Assembly: GCF_003058325.1 (NCBI RefSeq)
Contig: NZ_CP028843.1
Span: 2,080,001-2,144,000 of the forward strand
Source of the DNA: Methylobacterium currus
Lineage (GTDB): Bacteria > Pseudomonadota > Alphaproteobacteria > Rhizobiales > Beijerinckiaceae
Reading direction: 5' to 3'
DNA length: 64,000 nt
Shown here: one piece after another, positions 28,029 through 36,774 of the stretch
How the letters are laid out: every line of letters starts with the position of its first letter
Position numbering within the stretch: the stretch's first letter is position 1
Notes under the pieces: generated by a model
Seen by the model: only the letters and a program-made list of their open reading frames with translations
The model's database searches: none
Told to the model about the DNA's origin: nothing
Position numbers and translations under genes: made by a program

Positions 28029-29084
28029 TTACCTCGTGCTCGCGCCCTTGCTCGCAGAAACCGGGCCAGCGTCGCCGCAGCCCGGCGCGTCGAACAGGGC
28101 GGCGAGGCCGCAGGCCGAACCGAGCATCCGGCCGCCATCGTGGCCGACGCCCGGCACCACGTGCAGGGGCTGGCGAAGGTCGGGATGCCGGGCCTTCAGG
28201 GCCGCCCAGTAGGCCTCGCCGCGGGCGAGGCGGAAGGGCCCCTGCGCCTCGGCCATGCAGGTCTTGTCCAGGGCGCGGTGATCCGGGTCGGTGTCCCGGG
28301 CGCCGAGCAGGTAAGTGACCGGCCGCGCGACGTAGGCCGCCTCCAGGGCCGCCGGCGCGGCGCTTGCCGCGTAGCGCGGCAGGTCGCGCATCCCGTATTT
28401 CCAGCGATCATAGCCGGGGCAACCGGCGGTCGGGCCGGGCCGCTCGGGCGTGAGATAGGCGTAGCTGCTCGGATTGGCGACGACATAGCTCACGGTCACG
28501 CCCCGCTTCGCCAGGGCGTCGCCGGCGCGGGACAGGACGGCGTAGCGCTGCGCCACCTGCCCGCCGCCGGAATGCCCGGCGACGACGACCCGCGACAGGT
28601 TCGGGAAGCGCGCCCGGTCGCCGAGCCGGGCCAGGATCGCGTCGAGCGCGTCGAAGGAGCTCAAGGGCTGGGGCCCGAGCGCGTCGTCCCCGCCCTGCCA
28701 GCCCTCGAGCGTCCAGTGCAGCACGTCGGCCGGCAGGGCGTGGCCGGCCCAATCAACCTCGGCGAGGAACTGCGGCACCACCAGGAGCGCCCCGGCCCCC
28801 GCCGCACCCGCCGCCTCGCGGGCGGCAAGCGCCGAAGCGTAGTAGACGTCGGCGTCGCGCAGGCGGCCGTGCAGCACGATCACCGCCCGGGTCACCTCCG
28901 GGTGGGACGCGTCCAGGTCGGCGGAGGCGAGGAGCCGAAGGTTCGCGCCGGGCGCCACCGTCAGGCTCCGGTCGGCCACGACGGCCACCGGCCGGCGATG
29001 CGGGCCGGCCTCGTCGGCGGCCTCGGCCCGGCCGGCGAGCAGGGCGAGGACGAGCGGAAGGGCGGAGCGGGGCAGGGATGCCAT
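28029..29084 (-). CDS. Secreted alpha/beta hydrolase
   Basis: 351 residues; signal peptide to about 22 (GRAEA). Oxyanion-hole region RAVIVLHGRLRDAD, nucleophile elbow VVVAGHSGGGQ, a late acidic residue in LLGARDTDPDHR and catalytic His in VPGVGHDGG support an active serine hydrolase. Two Cys pairs (AGCPGYD, KTCMAE, SACGLA, GCGDA) suggest disulfides. Similar proteins act on polymer esters, but substrate is not evident. Last host gene before the prophage. Confidence 0.85.
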   Translation of the reverse strand: MASLPRSALPLVLALLAGRAEAADEAGPHRRPVAVVADRSLTVAPGANLRLLASADLDASHPEVTRAVIVLHGRLRDADVYYASALAAREAAGAAGAGALLVVPQFLAEVDWAGHALPADVLHWTLEGWQGGDDALGPQPLSSFDALDAILARLGDRARFPNLSRVVVAGHSGGGQVAQRYAVLSRAGDALAKRGVTVSYVVANPSSYAYLTPERPGPTAGCPGYDRWKYGMRDLPRYAASAAPAALEAAYVARPVTYLLGARDTDPDHRALDKTCMAEAQGPFRLARGEAYWAALKARHPDLRQPLHVVPGVGHDGGRMLGSACGLAALFDAPGCGDAGPVSASKGASTR

Positions 29085-29131
29085 CGGACCTCGGCGAAGG
29101 CCGGTCCGTCCGGGGGCCGGTCCGGGATGAC

Positions 29132-29182
<51 letters not shown>

Positions 29183-29228
29183 GGATCACAAAACCGGCTC
29201 TTATCTATTCCTCAGTCGTAGCAATACC

Positions 29229-30401
29229 TTAGACTTCGGTCAAGCCTGGAAACCGATGCACCTGTGCCGTATTTCGTGCGGGGGCACCCTTGGCCCTCGC
29301 CTTCTCGTCGGCGGTCAAAAACGAGAGGTAAAGCTCGGTCACCTTGATGCTGGTGTGCCCCATCTCCTGCTGGAGATCGTAGAGCCCGCCCCGCCCGGAC
29401 CGGAGGTAGTCGACCGCGAACCGATGGCGCAGGTCGTGGAAGCGGAAGCGCCGGAACGTCGGCTCCAGCTTCTTCCCGCGCCTAGCCGCTTTGGCGATCT
29501 CCTCCGCCTCGGCGGCGGCGACGCTGCGCGTATATAAAGAGAAGCGGGTGGCCGGGTTGATGAAGGGGCCCGGCTCGGGCTCTTCGCGCGCTCTCTCGCC
29601 AGACCGCCCCTTCGCGCCGTCGTGCCAGAACACGGCCCGGGTTTTCAGGTTGGCGGGGATCGACGCGAACAAGGCAACGGCCTCGTCCGTCAGGCTCACC
29701 TCCCGGTCCTTGTTGCCCTTGCCTCGAACCCTGATGGCCTTGCGGGTAAGGTCGACGCGCCGTCGCTCAAGAGTGACGAGTTCGTCTTGCCGGCAGCCGG
29801 TCAGAAGCGCGGCCCGGATCAGGAGCTTGAAATTGCCGGGGGCCCGGTCAATCACCCGCTCAATGTCGCTGTCCTCCGGCAGGACGATCGGGTCCCGGCG
29901 CTCCTTCATCCGGCGGCTGCGCATGGCCTCCAACGCGGGGTTGCCTCTCCGCCACTTCTCATCAACCGCGTAGCCAAGCACGCTTGAGAGCGCGGTCAGG
30001 TCGCGCCGGATCGTGGCCGTGGATACGCCCGCCGCCCGCCGGGCGCGGATGATCTCCGCAACCGTTTCGTCGGACACCTCATCGACGTGGAGCCCGGTCA
30101 GATAATCGTCTATGATGTCGAGAGAGTTGGTATACCGATCGAACGTCCGGGCGCCGACCTCCTTGACCATGACCTGCCCCCAAGCGGTCACGGCGTCGGC
30201 CCATAGCTTGCGGTTCTCCCCGAAGCTATGGGCCGCCACTATCTTGGCGTGTTCTGCTGCCGCGCGATTTCGCGCAACTGTCGTATCGCCTGTCTTGAGG
30301 CTGAAACGGTATTCCTTGCCTCCGACGGTGAAGCGGGCCCATAAGACCTCGCCCCGCCAGTAGCAGCCATCTGGGGCTTCCTTCTTTCGATCCGCTGGCA
30401 T
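29229..30401 (-). CDS. int: Prophage tyrosine integrase
   Basis: 390 residues. The N-terminal arm-binding-like strand region (CYWRGEVLWARFTVGGKEYR), the core-binding domain (about 70-165) and catalytic domain (about 175-370) are present with all active-site residues: Arg204 (TGCRQDEL), Lys near 228, His322 and Arg325 (FHDLRHRFA), His349 (MGHTSI) and Tyr358 (ELYLSF). AGGAGGT precedes the ATG, fixing the start even though it lies inside the upstream HTH gene. The stop is 47 bp from the tRNA remnant. Confidence 0.95.
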   Translation of the reverse strand: MPADRKKEAPDGCYWRGEVLWARFTVGGKEYRFSLKTGDTTVARNRAAAEHAKIVAAHSFGENRKLWADAVTAWGQVMVKEVGARTFDRYTNSLDIIDDYLTGLHVDEVSDETVAEIIRARRAAGVSTATIRRDLTALSSVLGYAVDEKWRRGNPALEAMRSRRMKERRDPIVLPEDSDIERVIDRAPGNFKLLIRAALLTGCRQDELVTLERRRVDLTRKAIRVRGKGNKDREVSLTDEAVALFASIPANLKTRAVFWHDGAKGRSGERAREEPEPGPFINPATRFSLYTRSVAAAEAEEIAKAARRGKKLEPTFRRFRFHDLRHRFAVDYLRSGRGGLYDLQQEMGHTSIKVTELYLSFLTADEKARAKGAPARNTAQVHRFPGLTEV

Positions 30402-30571
30402 GGTTTCACCTCCTGATCAACGAGCCAGGACCGGAGCGCCTGGATGTCGAACGTCCAGACACGACCAACTTTGACGGCGCTCGGCAACTGCCCGGCCATG
30501 GCGAGCCGCTGAATGGTCCGCGCGGACACGCCAAGGATCTGACAGGCGCCAGGGATTTGCGTCCGCTCCAC
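30239..30571 (-). CDS. Excisionase-like MerR/HTH_17 DNA-binding protein
   Basis: 110 residues from a GTG start. The first 55 residues form a winged-helix excisionase/AlpA-type domain (ACQILGVSARTIQRLAMAGQ, KVGRVWTFDIQALRSWL). A basic tail then runs 163 bp into the integrase gene in another frame. Probably the directionality factor (Xis) for the neighbouring integrase; the tail may be dispensable. Confidence 0.8.
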   Translation of the reverse strand: MERTQIPGACQILGVSARTIQRLAMAGQLPSAVKVGRVWTFDIQALRSWLVDQEVKPCQRIERRKPQMAATGGARSYGPASPSEARNTVSASRQAIRQLREIARQQNTPR

Positions 30572-30625
30572 GCGATCTCTCCTCTCTCGGCTTGACCGTT
30601 GCCAGATGGCAACTGTGGGGTGGGG

Positions 30626-30865
30626 TTAGGCGCTGGCGCGGACAGCAGCTTCGATGGCCGCTCGCATCCGAGAGCGGTGCTCGTCAGCCATCGCTGGTGC
30701 GTTCGCGGCAATGCGGGGCCAGTCTGCCCAGAACGCTGCGCAGGCGGCTTCGATGGTGCTCGGCAGTGGATCATAGAGGACGACGCCTCCGATCGTATCG
30801 CCATAGCCCGGCGGGTTCTCGTACTTAGCGATGTGGTCAAAGTTGTCGTCGATGTCATCAGCCAT
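30626..30865 (-). CDS. Small phage protein, unknown
   Basis: 79 residues from ATG 30865, which has GGAGG at 7 bases; a GTG two codons up overlaps the previous stop. Acidic N-terminus and an Ala-rich amphipathic C-terminal half (IEAACAAFWADWPRI). Not recognised; supported by ribosome site and operon position. Confidence 0.55.
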   Translation of the reverse strand: MADDIDDNFDHIAKYENPPGYGDTIGGVVLYDPLPSTIEAACAAFWADWPRIAANAPAMADEHRSRMRAAIEAAVRASA

Positions 30866-30867
30866 AC

Positions 30868-31293
30868 TCACGCCTCCTCTCCTGCTGTGGAGACCGGGGC
30901 GGTGGGGCGGGGACGATCGGACAGTCTGGGCCGCCGCGCCTCGGCCTCGTCCGCCATCCGCGGGCTGTAGAACTCGACAGCACTGTCCGGTGTGACGCCA
31001 AGCGGCCGGCGGATCGCGTCGTGGAGGGCGATGCGGAGGCGGGCGTTCTCAGCCTCAAGCTCGGCGACGCGGGCGGCGCTCAGCGCGGCGCGTGCCAGCT
31101 TGAGGAAGGCGCGGATCTGGGCCCGCCCGTTGTAGCTGTCATCAGGCCATGCATGGCTGTCCGCCTCGCATACCGCTTTGGCAACGCGAAGCTCTTGCTC
31201 GGTTGCGTTGACGGGAGGCTGTAGCGCCGCCGCCACAGCGCTTGCCAGTTTCGCAGCTACCAGCGGGGTGCGTTGGTTCTCACCCGACATCAT
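30868..31293 (-). CDS. Phage early protein, unknown
   Basis: 141 residues. The middle is a coiled-coil (AALSAARVAELEAENARLRI), the C-terminus is basic and disordered. Its first codons overlap the previous gene by 14 bases. Helical proteins of this type are common in early operons of alphaproteobacterial phages; function unknown. Confidence 0.55.
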   Translation of the reverse strand: MMSGENQRTPLVAAKLASAVAAALQPPVNATEQELRVAKAVCEADSHAWPDDSYNGRAQIRAFLKLARAALSAARVAELEAENARLRIALHDAIRRPLGVTPDSAVEFYSPRMADEAEARRPRLSDRPRPTAPVSTAGEEA

Positions 31294-31687
31294 CGCCTCC
31301 CACCGTGTGGACCGGGATACCGGCGGCGCTGTCGAGCGGAGCCCAAAGGTCCCTCAAGTAAGCAAGCCTCGGCTTCAGAAAGGTGATTACCGATGGCTCG
31401 TCAGCGCGGCAGACTGAGATTTCATGACATGCAAATATGCCCTTGCGCTGCATGATAAAAAACATCAGCAGCCGCCCATTTCGGTAATAGTCATCGCCAT
31501 TATATTCGCCAGCTCCCCAATCGTCGCCTTCGTACCAGTCCCACCTAAATACTAAGTTATAATCTAAATCACTGTTACCAAATTCTTCAACAAAACTGGA
31601 CCACATATCCCATTTCGTATGCGGATCTCGGCTGTAAAAGTTGCTCTCAGAGCAGTAATAAGAGTGATTAGCTTCCCAGAGACGCAT
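31280..31687 (-). CDS. AT-rich phage accessory gene, unknown
   Basis: 135 residues, rich in Trp, Tyr, Phe and Asp (FRWDWYEGDDWGAGEYNGDD) with no Arg/Ala bias, unlike all neighbours. The 5' two thirds are near half AT in an otherwise GC-rich operon, with A/T-ending codons, indicating recent acquisition from a different host background. The 3' end regains the local composition. Fold not recognised. Confidence 0.6.
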   Translation of the reverse strand: MRLWEANHSYYCSESNFYSRDPHTKWDMWSSFVEEFGNSDLDYNLVFRWDWYEGDDWGAGEYNGDDYYRNGRLLMFFIMQRKGIFACHEISVCRADEPSVITFLKPRLAYLRDLWAPLDSAAGIPVHTVGGDDVG

Positions 31688-31690
31688 GGA

Positions 31691-32173
31691 TCAGTTCTCC
31701 GATATTTCGTTGACAGGGATACCGGCGGCGCGGGCGCTGGAGGGTTGCCCCTCCCCTGTCTGCTGGGTCGGGGCGGGGGAATGGGAAGCCTCCGCCGCGA
31801 ATAGGGCTGCGCGGTTCGGCCGATCAGGGCCGGGCGGGATCCAGCCGTCACGCCGAGCCTTGCCGAACCGAACGGCCTGCCGGATCAATTCGTCACGGCA
31901 GGCGCTGGTGGAGATCAGCCCGCACACCTCCCGCATGTGCGGCCAAGCACGGCGGATGTCGGCCGCCGTGACGGTGTTCAGGAACACCATTCGCCGGCCG
32001 CCCTCGCGGCGGGTGAAGGCGATGCCTCGCCGGCTTGTGGGATCGTCGAGGCTGGCATCGGCCGTGCTCGGGTTGTGGAGCATCCACCCGATGATCGGCT
32101 CGCCATTGAGGAAGCCCATGTCTCGGTCGAGCCGGTAGCGGTAGAGACCGCAGGTGGAGATGATCGCGGTCAT
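31691..32173 (-). CDS. DUF1643 domain protein
   Basis: 160 residues. The DUF1643 core is visible: YRLDRDMGF, IIGWMLHNPSTADASLDDPT, IAFTRREGGRRMVFLNTVTA. This family is frequent in phages and mobile elements; its biochemical role is unknown. The C-terminal third is low-complexity. Start overlaps the preceding gene's stop (ATGA). Confidence 0.85.
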   Translation of the reverse strand: MTAIISTCGLYRYRLDRDMGFLNGEPIIGWMLHNPSTADASLDDPTSRRGIAFTRREGGRRMVFLNTVTAADIRRAWPHMREVCGLISTSACRDELIRQAVRFGKARRDGWIPPGPDRPNRAALFAAEASHSPAPTQQTGEGQPSSARAAGIPVNEISEN

Positions 32174-33483
32174 GACTGGACCTCGCTCATCCCCTCATGG
32201 GAGGGACGGGGAGAAGCGGAAAGTCCCTCAGCGATAAGAGCATCATGCGAGGGGCCGACAAGCGCGTCGGGGTCGCCGCCGAACCGGCGGATTGCCTGTC
32301 GCCACGTGTCATCCAGAGCGCGCCGGTGGACATTCCGGACGGGCCTGTTGGCGACCTCGGCATTCCAGCGAGAAACGGCCCATTCGAGGTGGGCGGCATC
32401 CCTGCCGGTCGCCTCGCCATTGCTGTTCGTATCATGGACCTGCTGCGGGTCGCGCCCTACTGTACCCCCCTGAGGAGAGGGGGTGGACTGGAGGTGATCG
32501 AAGTACGCCTCCATGGCCGTCATGAGTTGCGGCGCAGTGCAGGCGACATCCGGGTTGATCACGCCAAGGCGCACACTGGCGCCGTGCAGGAATTCAAACA
32601 GGCAGTTCCGCTGATGCTCGGCTACGTCCCGCGCCTTGATCAGCCCCTCTATCTCAGAGGAGGGGTCAGCTTGGGGCACGTCTTGGGGCGCCCCGACTTC
32701 GTCGGCGGGCTGTCGGACTTCGTCCCGAGCCGCTGACGCGTCTCGGCCTTCGGCTTCCATCCCTGGCGCGTTGCACGTGCACGACCCGGAGGGCGATGCC
32801 GGCCCAGCATGAACAGCGCAATCCGAGGCGTGAGCAACGTCAGATGTGCACGCTCCACATTGGCATTGATCATCACGAGGCGCGTCATGATTTCTGGCAC
32901 GGTCAGCAATGTTCTTGATTGCCGCCAGCGCCTCCTCTGCGGTCATGTCGCCCCGGTTCGTGACGTACTGGCTGCTGATCGTCTCTAAGGCCGCCTGCAT
33001 GGTCGCGATGCGAAGCGCCTGATTGGCGATGGTGACCACGTCCTCGGGGTCCCTGCCTTCAAGGCGAAGCCGCGCGTCCAGCTCGTCCCCCGGCATGGCG
33101 AGGATGCGTTCGATTTCGGCCTCTTCCGAGTGTGCTGCCACGATCTGCGGCCACGCATTCAGGACGCCGGCCAGAAAATCGAACACGGCATCGTCGCAGC
33201 CCGCCCGCTGGCCCGGGATGCTTCGACAGAGCCGGAACGGCCAGTGATGTTTGTTTGTCGGGTCGGTATCGATCTGCCGGATTTCGTGCCCGTCCGTGTC
33301 CCGGCGCGCGTCCCACGGGCCGGACGGGATCCGCTCGAACAGGGCGTTGAGGCTGTCGAAGTCCACCTCCCCGCGCGAGGGATCGCAGTCCCGCAGGGAT
33401 GAAGACGCGCCAGCGGCTTCACCTTCGGCAAGAGCCCGGTCTTCGGCAGAAGACGCGCCATGATTGTTCTTGATCTCGCCCAT
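32170..33483 (-). CDS. Large multi-part early phage protein with Cys cluster
   Basis: 437 residues, probably modular. An N-terminal region (SGPWDARRDTDGHEIRQ) resembles the conserved block of Ead/Ea22-like phage proteins; the middle holds a Cys/His cluster (QCQCGACTSD ... SDCAVHAG ... SCTCNAPG), possibly zinc-binding; a helical part and a disordered C-terminus follow. Function unknown. Confidence 0.6.
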   Translation of the reverse strand: MGEIKNNHGASSAEDRALAEGEAAGASSSLRDCDPSRGEVDFDSLNALFERIPSGPWDARRDTDGHEIRQIDTDPTNKHHWPFRLCRSIPGQRAGCDDAVFDFLAGVLNAWPQIVAAHSEEAEIERILAMPGDELDARLRLEGRDPEDVVTIANQALRIATMQAALETISSQYVTNRGDMTAEEALAAIKNIADRARNHDAPRDDQCQCGACTSDVAHASDCAVHAGPASPSGSCTCNAPGMEAEGRDASAARDEVRQPADEVGAPQDVPQADPSSEIEGLIKARDVAEHQRNCLFEFLHGASVRLGVINPDVACTAPQLMTAMEAYFDHLQSTPSPQGGTVGRDPQQVHDTNSNGEATGRDAAHLEWAVSRWNAEVANRPVRNVHRRALDDTWRQAIRRFGGDPDALVGPSHDALIAEGLSASPRPSHEGMSEVQS

Positions 33484-33486
33484 GGC

Positions 33487-34224
33487 TCAGGCCTCCCGGG
33501 TCGGCAGGGTGGAGAGGATGGCGCGAACGTTGGTCTTTGCTGCGTCCTTGACCCAGCCTTCATCAATCGAACTGCCGCAAGTCAGCAGGTTTAGGGCTGA
33601 CACAGATAGCCTGAAGCCGTTCATGAATGCTTCGGAAAGAGCATTCTCAACACGGATTGAAGGCGCCGCCGGGGCTGCTACAGCCCCCTCCTTCAGCATG
33701 TTGCGGCGGGCCTGGGGGGCGCACTGGACATCCTCGTGGTAGTCCGCTCTACCGTCCGCGACCTTTTGCGCAAAATTGGGACATTGGATCGCGTTGAGCT
33801 TGCGCACATCCTCCCGCGCCGCCTTCAGAAGCTCCTCTTCCGTCCACTCCCGCGGCACCACCACATGCCCGCGCTCAAGGGCGAGGCGGAGGGTTCGGAC
33901 GCAGTTGATGATAGGCCCGGCTTCGTCCTCGCCGCCGGCGCGAGTCGACGCCGCCAGCGACAGAGACCCGCGATCTTCGTAGTGTAGAGCGACAGCCTCC
34001 CGCGCTACCTCGACCATCCAGGCGGGAGGGGCTGGGGGCTTCTGCTGTTCATCGATCATTTTACGAGCGCCATCCCAAGCCAATGCCTCAGTGGTGGCGC
34101 CTCCTTGCATTCGGCTGAACTTGTTCCCGTCCTGCCAAGCGACCCACGCCCAGCTTTCGCCTTGCGGAAACACAGCCGCATTCCAGCACGCGGGCAGCGT
34201 TGCGCCCTGATTGTTCTCGCTCAT
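33487..34224 (-). CDS. Early phage protein, unknown
   Basis: 245 residues. An N-terminal beta-like part (WNAAVFPQGESWAWVAWQDG) is followed by helical segments; no motif recognised. Start overlaps the zinc-ribbon gene's stop (ATGA), and it sits between two coupled genes, so it is expressed. Confidence 0.6.
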   Translation of the reverse strand: MSENNQGATLPACWNAAVFPQGESWAWVAWQDGNKFSRMQGGATTEALAWDGARKMIDEQQKPPAPPAWMVEVAREAVALHYEDRGSLSLAASTRAGGEDEAGPIINCVRTLRLALERGHVVVPREWTEEELLKAAREDVRKLNAIQCPNFAQKVADGRADYHEDVQCAPQARRNMLKEGAVAAPAAPSIRVENALSEAFMNGFRLSVSALNLLTCGSSIDEGWVKDAAKTNVRAILSTLPTREA

Positions 34225-34430
34225 GATTGGGCCTCATGGTGTCGGGCAGGGGAAGAAAGCAGCTCATGCACGGCGACCAGCGCGTCGTAATCGCCCTCAG
34301 CCACCTCGTAGGTGTTCCAGGCGTACCCGCAGTCCGTGCAGCGACGGCGGCGCTTGACCGTCTCGTCGGTCGATCGGCTATCGATGACCCGTGTCTCAGG
34401 CCATTTGCAATGACGGCAGATGACCATCAC
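34221..34430 (-). CDS. NrdR-type zinc ribbon alone
   Basis: 69 residues. CRHCKWPETRVIDSRSTDE then RRRRCTDCGYAWNTYE is the zinc ribbon of the NrdR ribonucleotide-reductase repressor, with both CxxC knuckles and the RVIDSR and TYE landmarks. The ATP-cone that makes up the rest of NrdR is absent and the C-terminus is unrelated. It could bind NrdR boxes or act on DNA/RNA generally (inference). Confidence 0.8.
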   Translation of the reverse strand: MMVICRHCKWPETRVIDSRSTDETVKRRRRCTDCGYAWNTYEVAEGDYDALVAVHELLSSPARHHEAQS

Positions 34431-34816
34431 GCAGCCCTCACCGGCTGCAGCTCTCCCCCGACAGTCAGCCGTCCCTCAGGAGTGTAGGTGTAGGGCTTGC
34501 CGAGGATGCTCGGCAGCGTGACGGCCTTGACGTATCGGCTGTGCGGCTGTCCTGCGCCCGGGACCTCTTCGATCAGCGTGGCAATCGTCTTCGGGTCGCC
34601 GATAACGGTGATGCGGGCCTTCGCCTCCCGCCCGCGCTTCGCTACCTGGATCGCTACGCCAGTTCCCTCAAGCGCTTGGCGGATTTCCGTGACCGTGCCG
34701 TGCAGGCTGCGCTCTGGTCGGCCGAGCAGAGCGGCAAGGCTCGGGTAGTTGTGCGGCTCCTTGGCCTGCACGAGGATCCTGAGCACGTTCTGCAGTGCAG
34801 GCGTGAGGGCGGCCAT
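34427..34816 (-). CDS. Winged-helix-like protein, copy 1 (paired with HNH gene)
   Basis: 129 residues. The N-terminal half has helix-turn-helix character (LTPALQNVLRILVQ, LAALLGRPERSLHGTVTEI), the C-terminus ends TLPSILGKPYTYTPEGRLTV. It is paralogous to the gene at 38098-38517 across its length. Start overlaps the HNH gene's stop by one base. Confidence 0.65.
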   Translation of the reverse strand: MAALTPALQNVLRILVQAKEPHNYPSLAALLGRPERSLHGTVTEIRQALEGTGVAIQVAKRGREAKARITVIGDPKTIATLIEEVPGAGQPHSRYVKAVTLPSILGKPYTYTPEGRLTVGGELQPVRAA

Positions 34817-35229
34817 CAGGCGTTCTCCGATCGGAAGAGGCCCCTACGGGGCGGGAGGGCTTTTTCGAGGGGCTTGGTGGCCCTGCGTGCTGGATTGGCG
34901 CCTGGGAGGCTCTGGCCGCCCTGGATGGGCTTGCTGGCGCTCCTGATGCCCAGGTGGGCCATCTTCTGTCTCTTGGCCTTGGCAGCCTTCGCTAGGTCGC
35001 CTTCAGGTCCGTAGGTCTTGGCGTCGGCGCAAGCCTTGTGGACAGGAGCCCTATTGGCTTCCTCGTTGCCGCCGCCCAAACTCAAGGCCCGGAGGTGTTC
35101 GTCTACCCAAGGCTCTCCGGCCTCGATCTTCCGAGAACAAAGCTGGCATACGCCGGAGAACCGCTCGAACAGCTTGAGGCGCTGTGTCGGGGTGAGCGGC
35201 TTGCGGGCGGTGGTGCCGACATCGGTCAT
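34816..35229 (-). CDS. HNH nuclease-like protein, copy 1
   Basis: 137 residues. A CxxC (CQLCSRKI) and the HNH core (WVDEHLRALSLGGGNEEAN followed by HKACADAKT) are visible. The tail ATKPLEKALPPRRGLFRSE closely matches that of the second HNH gene at 38517. HNH proteins in phages act in packaging, recombination or homing. Start overlaps the ASCH-like gene stop (ATGA). Confidence 0.8.
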   Translation of the reverse strand: MTDVGTTARKPLTPTQRLKLFERFSGVCQLCSRKIEAGEPWVDEHLRALSLGGGNEEANRAPVHKACADAKTYGPEGDLAKAAKAKRQKMAHLGIRSASKPIQGGQSLPGANPARRATKPLEKALPPRRGLFRSENA

Positions 35230-36050
35230 GCCAGCCCTCCCGCCTGCTGCTCCGGCAGGCTGTCGATGTTGGCGAGGATGACGCGGAAGCTGATGGCGGC
35301 GACCCAAGGGTTCACCTTCCACGAGCCGCGCCCATGCAGGCTTTCCCAGAGATCGGCGTAGACGCACTGCGGCATGTCCCAGCCGTCCTGGGCGTACCCG
35401 CGCTCACCGTCCCGGCCCTGCGGCCACTCGTTTGCCGCCATCGGCTGCTTTAGTGGAACGACCTCGCCGTTGCGCCCAAGCGTTACGTCGAGCTTTTCTA
35501 ATCCCTCAGCGAAACAGTCGTCATCGCTGATGTCCTGAAGCCGCTGAACGCGGACCTCGGTCACCGTGAGGGTGAGGCGGGAGGCCCAGCGGGGCATGTG
35601 GATCGAGGGGCGATCGCGGATGCCCAGCCGCTCGTCCGTCGCGGCGTAGCGGATCCCGCACCAGCCGGGCTTGCCGGTCGGGTTGATCCGGCTCGGCGGT
35701 ACGCCGTCGTAGATGTTGCCGACGGCCCAGGTCTCGCGGACCCAGAGCCGATCGCCGGCTTCGATGACCGGGTCGACGCGATAGACCGCGTCCGCCGCCA
35801 TACCCCGCGCCTCGTCGGCCGGATGGACGAACGGCACGGCCAGATGCGGGCGGGGCACGCCAGTCGGCGACGTCGTGCGCACCTCGGCGCGGTCGAACTT
35901 CAGGCCGACCCACGCCGGGCTCTTGGCGGTGACGCGGTTGCCGAGCACGGTGCACGTGCCGGGCGTGATCAGCCGCCGCGTCTGCGTCTTGGTGCCGGCG
36001 AGCAGGGCGCGGACCATGGGACCGCTGAAGATGATGGGGCGGTCAGCCAT
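35226..36050 (-). CDS. Phage ASCH-like domain protein
   Basis: 274 residues. PIIFSGPMVRALLAGTKTQT RR-type N-terminus, GDRLWVRETWAV, and MPRWASRLTLTVTEVRVQRL are the conserved blocks of a phage protein family with an ASCH/PUA-like fold, often annotated as morphogenetic or hypothetical. ASCH domains bind RNA or modified bases; role here unknown. Confidence 0.75.
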   Translation of the reverse strand: MADRPIIFSGPMVRALLAGTKTQTRRLITPGTCTVLGNRVTAKSPAWVGLKFDRAEVRTTSPTGVPRPHLAVPFVHPADEARGMAADAVYRVDPVIEAGDRLWVRETWAVGNIYDGVPPSRINPTGKPGWCGIRYAATDERLGIRDRPSIHMPRWASRLTLTVTEVRVQRLQDISDDDCFAEGLEKLDVTLGRNGEVVPLKQPMAANEWPQGRDGERGYAQDGWDMPQCVYADLWESLHGRGSWKVNPWVAAISFRVILANIDSLPEQQAGGLA

Positions 36051-36313
36051 CAGCGTCCGCCCCCGCTCGTCGCTTCGGTCGGCCGCTCGCCGCGCTCGGC
36101 CAGCAGTTCCAGATCCGGGATCAGCTCCGCCTTGATCTCCGCCCGGGCGTAGGACCAGCCCGGCAGGAGGTCATGCTGGTACTGGCCGTTGACCCGGCAG
36201 AAGCCCGGGACGCCGGACCACCGCTCGATCCACACGCCGCGCCGCGGGCGGCTCATGTCGATGTGCACCACGGTGCGCTCATCGAGGTCGGCGGCCGGCG
36301 CATCGACCTGCAC
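36050..36313 (-). CDS. Small early phage protein, unknown
   Basis: 87 residues from a GTG with AGGAGG 13 bases upstream. Middle part RGVWIERWSGVPGFCRVNGQ looks folded and beta-rich. Stop overlaps the next start by one base. Not recognised. Confidence 0.5.
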   Translation of the reverse strand: MQVDAPAADLDERTVVHIDMSRPRRGVWIERWSGVPGFCRVNGQYQHDLLPGWSYARAEIKAELIPDLELLAERGERPTEATSGGGR

Positions 36314-36489
36314 CGCGTCGCCGACCTCCTGGAGCAGCGCCCGGACCTCGTTCAGGCGGTGGTGGCTGTCGAGCCGCCGGCGCGGCCGCGCGGGGTGCCG
36401 GAGGTGCGGCCGAGGCAGAGCCTAGCCCGGGCGCTGACGAGCGGGTTGCGGGCGGGGTTGGGGCCGGTGGCGACCATGAGGAGGGCGTG

Positions 36490-36774
36490 ATGTTCGGATG
36501 GCTCAAGCGCCGCCGCGAGGAGCGGGCGCGCCGGAAGGCGATGGAGGACCGCCGCCGCGAGTACCAGCGGCGGGCATACGGGCCGCAGAGCGCATCGCTC
36601 CCCGGCGATTCCCTCGACACCCTCAGCCCGCTGCACTCGCTGTCGCCGCTCTACGGCGGTCACGCGGCGCCCGACACGTCGGTGAGCCACGGCCATGACG
36701 GCGGGTCCTGCTCGTCGGATAGCGGCTCGTCCTCGTCCAGCGATGGTGGGTCGTCGGGAGGTGGCTGTGATTGA
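36490..36774 (+). CDS. Ser/Gly-rich small protein, opposite strand
   Basis: 94 residues: a strongly basic helix (WLKRRREERARRKAMED), a spacer with LHSLSPLYGG, and a C-terminal Ser/Gly/Asp tract ending GGCD. Proteins of this design are common in bacteria and phages but have no known role. GAGGAGGG precedes the ATG. It is the only plus-strand gene inside the leftward operon. Confidence 0.6.
   Translation: MFGWLKRRREERARRKAMEDRRREYQRRAYGPQSASLPGDSLDTLSPLHSLSPLYGGHAAPDTSVSHGHDGGSCSSDSGSSSSSDGGSSGGGCD

Noticed and set aside
28990..29131. Host part considered as part of the prophage
   Set aside because: The hydrolase gene has a normal host-type signal peptide and the junction is well defined by the tRNA remnant.
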